Positions 60,006 through 64,000 of a DNA stretch of 64,000 bases are shown here, piece by piece. The DNA is from Nissolia schottii. Taxonomy: Eukaryota > Streptophyta > Magnoliopsida > Fabales > Fabaceae. The stretch is taken from NCBI GenBank assembly GCA_003254905.1, contig QANU01044251.1, positions 6,773-70,772 on the forward strand, written 5' to 3'. Position 1 is the first letter of the stretch, and each line of letters starts with the position of its first letter. The notes under the pieces were generated by a model that did no database searches, had not been told where the DNA came from, and saw nothing but the letters and a program-made list of their open reading frames with translations. The translations under genes were made by a program, and so were the position numbers.

Positions 60006-61331
60006 ACGAATTTCAGCCCCTAATTCTTGCAATTTTCCATGTTCTACAAGGTTCCTTAGTACCATTTCTTAGAGCCTTTCTTCCATCATTCCTAACCAAT
60101 TTCTAACAGCCATAACATACTTTCAAGCTTTCAAAAATCATTTCCATAATCAATGCAAACCACAAATTCATGCTTTTCTAACCTATGTTCATGTAACACT
60201 TAGCATCTCTAGCACATAGCCACATATTCACACAATTTCCCTCATCATCATCAAAGAACATAAACCTAGCAAGAACCTAATCTATCCTAGCATACATATC
60301 ACAAGAATGGCATCAAACATCTTAAGCCACATGGACAGTGGTTATGTCAGATTTACCCACCATTACCGCGGTGCCGACGGTTTCGGGTTGCTCCTAGCTT
60401 GTTTGGCTGCCTCCTAGCTCCTCTTGGCCGAATTTCTGCAAGCTTTCCTTGGGGTTTTGGTGTGATTTTCGTGGCTAAGGGTTAGGAGATTCGTGGAGGA
60501 AGTGAACTGGGTTTAAGGCAGGCGGTGTCTGAGTCTCCGGTTTGACAAAACAGCAGTCGATCGGCAAACGGACAGAGTTCTGGCAAGGTTTCTAATTACC
60601 CAGTCCAAAAAATATTCCGCTTGTACCGTCGCGATCCTCTAATTACCCCCTTCCTAAGAATATTATTATTAGAAGGTGTTTGTGAATTTTTCTTCGGAGG
60701 AGTATTTTTCACAGATACCTTTAATACATCGTTAAGCTCCCGTGTCTGCGGACACCCGTTCCGCTTGCGGTTTCGCTACCTCCCAAACTTCCCAATAAGA
60801 TTGTGGGACCAATCTAAGGTATTTGGGACCTTCTCCGGGTACAAGTTGCATTCCCAGAGACTTGAGACTCTCTGCTCAGTTCTACTGGCTAGACGGGGCT
60901 AAACGGGACTGTTCTAGTGTCTGCGGAATCGTCCGGAAGTGACCCGATTTCTGTTTTTCCGAGACTTTAAGTTTTTCATCCATCTCTAGGGGTCAAGAGG
61001 AATCATTTGAGTGTCAGGAGAATTTGGAAATACCAAACAGAATAATTTCTACAGACACTCGAGTCCGAGGTAATCAGGCTTCTACCTTCCTGACGTCTCC
61101 AGCGTGGCTAGCGTTCCCGGGCATCCTCTTTTATTCCTAAGCTTCTTGGTACTCTATACTCCTTCTATTCCTTTCAGATTCTCCCTAACGCCGCACTTAT
61201 CCACTTGAGCCACATAGTCCCGCACATCCGGTGCTTGACGGACACCTACAACTCACGCTTCCAACCTCTGATGGAGTTCGTTCATGAGTTTATTATGCGA
61301 AATCTTGCCTAAGGAAAACTGGGATGTTACA

Positions 61332-61521
61332 CGGTACGTGGAATAATGTAACAACAAACGACCTAACAAGATCAAACATGATCATAATTTGGTCCTAAGT
61401 GGAAGGAGTAGGTTAAACTATTGAAAATATAAACCCTTAGGTTAAAATGTCTGTAGAAGAAATTCTACTCAGTTTCTGAAAATTCTGCAGACACTAGAAT
61501 GAACCCTTTCTGCCGTCTCAA
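61332..61521 (+). mobile_element. Giant LTR 'E', second segment (fossil)
   Basis: Continues LTR E after the insertion of C, then is interrupted again by LTR D (flank CTCAA). Its words AGACACTAGAATGAACCC and ATGTCTGTAGAAGAAATTCT repeat text of the first segment, so an internal duplication or a further family member may be involved. Confidence 0.5.
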
Positions 61522-62384
61522 TGTAACACCCTAGCTAATTGCATACCCTCGAGTAGTACGCAATGCTCACTAGGTTGTTAATCATTTGGTGGGATTACTT
61601 ATAGTCCTTTATTATCTTTCGAAAATAACAGAGTAAGGAAAATATGGACCATTTTAAAACTTTCTGTTTGTTACTTTATTTGCAAAATATGAGCCACGCG
61701 TGAATCAAAGCATATAATACAAACGATAGAGCTGAAGCTTAAAGGTGATAAGCATTACTAGCATAAATATTTACATCAACAAGTATTTGGTCCATCACAA
61801 ATTACAACCAACAGAGTATCATAATAGTTTACATATACAAGCCAACAAGCCAAATACATCAAAATACATATAAAAAATATATCAAAATATAGCAAAATGT
61901 CCATCTAATGCCAAGCTAGACCGGCTGGTCCACGGTCCTCTACTGCTCCACGCGCGACTCCTCATAGGGCTCTTCGTAGCCCTCATAATCCTCGCCTGCT
62001 CCTGGAAGCATAAGCGAGTGGGGGTGAGAACAGTCGTCCTCAGTGGTTAACCTTAGCGTAGGGGATCTCTTTTTCTCACTTATCAACCAGGCCGCTCAGG
62101 TGTTTCTAAGTGAACATGTATACTAACATCCTACTGATTATTATCTGGCTTAAGGTCCTGAACGGCTTTATCTACTTTACTAGGTGACTGGGAAACTAGT
62201 CTTTCTTGTCTAAGTTCTCATGCTTGTTACTTTTCTTGCGTACATACATAGCCGTCTTGAGCGTTCTCTTGATGGTACTTACTTCATACACATGCTTATA
62301 TACATTATCATATACTTATACATTACATCGCATTTTCATTCAGTTCATTCGTTATGCATGCTAACTTTGAGACTCTCTCATGCG

Positions 62385-62490
62385 TGCCGGCTAACTAATG
62401 GACCGAGGCGCATCCTGCTTTCCATGCTCTCGGCTAACTAATGGACCGAGTCTGCGTCGGCTCCCAGCTAACTAATGGACCAGGGCCTCG
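62385..62490. repeat. Tandem repeats in LTR D
   Basis: Three copies of GGCTAACTAATGGACCGAG-like text about 35-50 bases apart, followed by weaker ones to about 62660 (AACTAATGTTCCG, AACTAATGTGATGG). Confidence 0.75.
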
Positions 62491-63087
62491 CCGAGTCTTT
62501 CCACTCATGTAGATGCGGCCAAACATCTACAACCTACTTCTGCCCTCTGATTGATGTCGACCAGGCAGCGCTATAACCTGAGTGGTTGCGAACCACTGCG
62601 GATAACTAATGTTCCGTCTTCGATCATCAATAGAGATAACCATCTAACTAATGTGATGGCTAGGGGTTTGGCCCTATGACACAAACCAAGTGGAGACCCA
62701 TACACCATCATCATTACATCATCATCATTTCATAGGCGTGACGTCACCCTTTCTCATTCATCTTTTCTTTCCTTTCTTTCTTTTCATTCGTCATCATTAA
62801 CCGATCCTTTTGGGGATTGGCGAGGGGCGTGTCCGCCAAGAGAGCTACCTACTATCATATAACTACATATTGATTCCTTAAGGTTCAATTATGCTCTTTA
62901 AGCTTTACATGATTAACCTCTAGTTTTCATGATGCATGATATCATAAACCTTTCTAAACATAGCCATTCTACATGCAATGTTCCACATACATCCTATCTA
63001 TTGCATACATCCATCACGTACATCAATTAAATCTTTGCTTGTTAGATTATGTGCCCAAGACAGTTTCCATGAGCTTCCTGCCTCACA

Positions 63088-63225
63088 GGCCGCTCAGCGT
63101 GACTTTGGGTCCGCTCAGCAGTCCCTGAGACTCGGTCCTCCACTTTTCAAAATCGTTTTCAAAGGGCTCCCAGGCCGCTCAGCGGTGCGCTCAGCGGTGC
63201 ACTCAGCGGGGCGCTCAGCGGTACC
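63088..63225. repeat. Array of CCGCTCAGCG words in LTR D
   Basis: Six copies of (C)CGCTCAGCG or close variants, three of them packed in 45 bases at 63176-63225. Confidence 0.8.
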
Positions 63226-64000
63226 TAGGCGAACAACAACATACTTCTTTAGTTTTCTTGGTTTCTTGCCATCCTTTCTCATGGACACTTCTTGGGTTTT
63301 TTACACATATTCAAACCAATAAAATCCTAGCTAGTCCAGGTCACAGGACCTTTCAGAATCATTTCCCTAACCCTAGCATAACAGTTCTAACATATTACAG
63401 AATCATCAAAACAAAGCAAGCATACCATCACCACTAAGGGGGTGAGTAAAACTAAGGTTTCCCACATGTCCCAAAAACCATTTTACAACATAATTTATCA
63501 TAGAAAACATAGCCAAATCATCAAAACATCCGAGGCCTAATCATAACATAACATAAACTACAATAATTCATCAAATCACATAAAACAACCTTAAGCCCTC
63601 TATGGCCACCAACCTTCACCACGAAATTCAGCAACCATAATAACATCTTATTCAGCTCCAAACAAACATAAATCATGCAAGAATTAATAGCCCTAGCATC
63701 TCTAACACATAATCCACAGAATGGTCCTAACAACATCTAACAACACCTATTAGCCCACAAGCAATTAAAGCTCATCAAAGAGAGAGCAAGCTTGAGATTA
63801 CCCACTTCCTTAGAGGCTTGAAAAAGGGAAGAAAATGGTGGCAAAGAGGCAGGTTCCTTGAGGGCTTAGCCTTCCCAGATCGTTTCCTGGTTCCCGCAGT
63901 GTTCCGGCAGGGTTTCCGCGGCGCGTCAGGCGAGCAAACGGGCAGAGTTTCGGCACTTTAAGAGAGTAAATGAATGAAAAATGGGCTGCTGGTCCAGGCT

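Larger units (their letters stand above)
58240..61331 (-). mobile_element. Giant solo LTR 'C' (fossil), inside LTR E
   Basis: 3092 bp, TGTAACACCA...GGGATGTTACA, with a perfect 5-base target duplication CGGTA at 58235-58239 and 61332-61336. It has the family landmarks: a GAGTGGGGGATGAGAAC word (58732), CTACTGATTTTAAGATCC, a palindromic-word array (59925-60005) and a TTACCCACC word (60351). A truncated hAT-like element and an N lie inside. The clean ends suggest a recent insertion. Confidence 0.88.
61522..64000 (-). mobile_element. Giant LTR 'D' (fossil), runs off the window
   Basis: Starts TGTAACACCC at 61522. Landmarks: GAGTGGGGGTGAGAAC (62015), CATCCTACTGATTATTATCT, AACTAATGGACCGAG repeats (62385-62490), GATTGGCGAGGGGCGTG (62815), a palindromic-word array (63088-63225) and TTACCCACTT (63798). 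The other end and its target duplication are outside the window. Confidence 0.75.

Noticed and set aside
16863-61331. LTRs A and C as the two ends of one retrotransposon
   Set aside because: Each has its own perfect, different 5-base target duplication (CTGAA, CGGTA), so they are separate insertions.
63088-63225. CRISPR-like array
   Set aside because: The repeated words are only about 10 bases, spacers are irregular and tiny, and the setting is a plant LTR.

Overview
The window looks like nuclear DNA of a eudicot, most likely a legume. It is AT-rich and intron-dense, with plant-type genes and a high load of plant transposons. The legume call rests on inverted-repeat elements with the GGGTTAAATATGTTTTT-type end at 23586-23947 and beside the Helitron, a motif I associate with Fabaceae genomes, so it is moderate in strength. 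The species cannot be named.

Three host genes can be modelled exon by exon, with consistent reading frames. (1) 9453-3859 (-): a ten-exon gene for the membrane-spanning N-terminal part of an MTP12/ZnT5-type metal transporter; it stops where the cation-efflux (CDF) domain should begin. (2) 29505-39925 (+): an eleven-exon RCC1-repeat beta-propeller protein of 394 residues. (3) 51237-43851 (-): a five-exon WSD-type wax ester synthase/diacylglycerol acyltransferase of 466 residues with an intact HHxxxDG motif. Two further exons at 2091-1537 (-) are the 3' end of an unrecognised gene.

The rest is largely transposons. 11249-22692 is an 11.4 kb Helitron carrying RPA-like exons, a broken F-box gene and the C-terminal end of a Helitron helicase. 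It is split by a 3.5 kb solo LTR, which is itself split by a 693 bp hAT-like element. 24680-26060 is a decayed Ty3/gypsy gag. 40270-41990 and 8318-8895 are RTE-type LINE fragments. Three tRNA-derived SINEs, two small solo LTRs, a 1 kb Mutator-like element and several MITEs lie in introns and spacers. From 53345 to the end there is a CACTA transposon invaded by stacked, nested giant LTRs of one family (B contains E, and E contains C and D).

Assembly quality: four single Ns occur (19787, 49494, 54998, 59432). Two of them sit exactly between near-identical direct duplicates, and one cuts a transposon short, which suggests contig joins rather than biology.

Functionally the three main genes are independent neighbours (Golgi/secretory metal transport, a propeller scaffold, surface-lipid synthesis). 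The most distinctive features are the MTP12-like protein lacking its catalytic domain, the Helitron with host-gene capture, and the giant LTR family with conserved splice-like motifs and arrays of short palindromic words.
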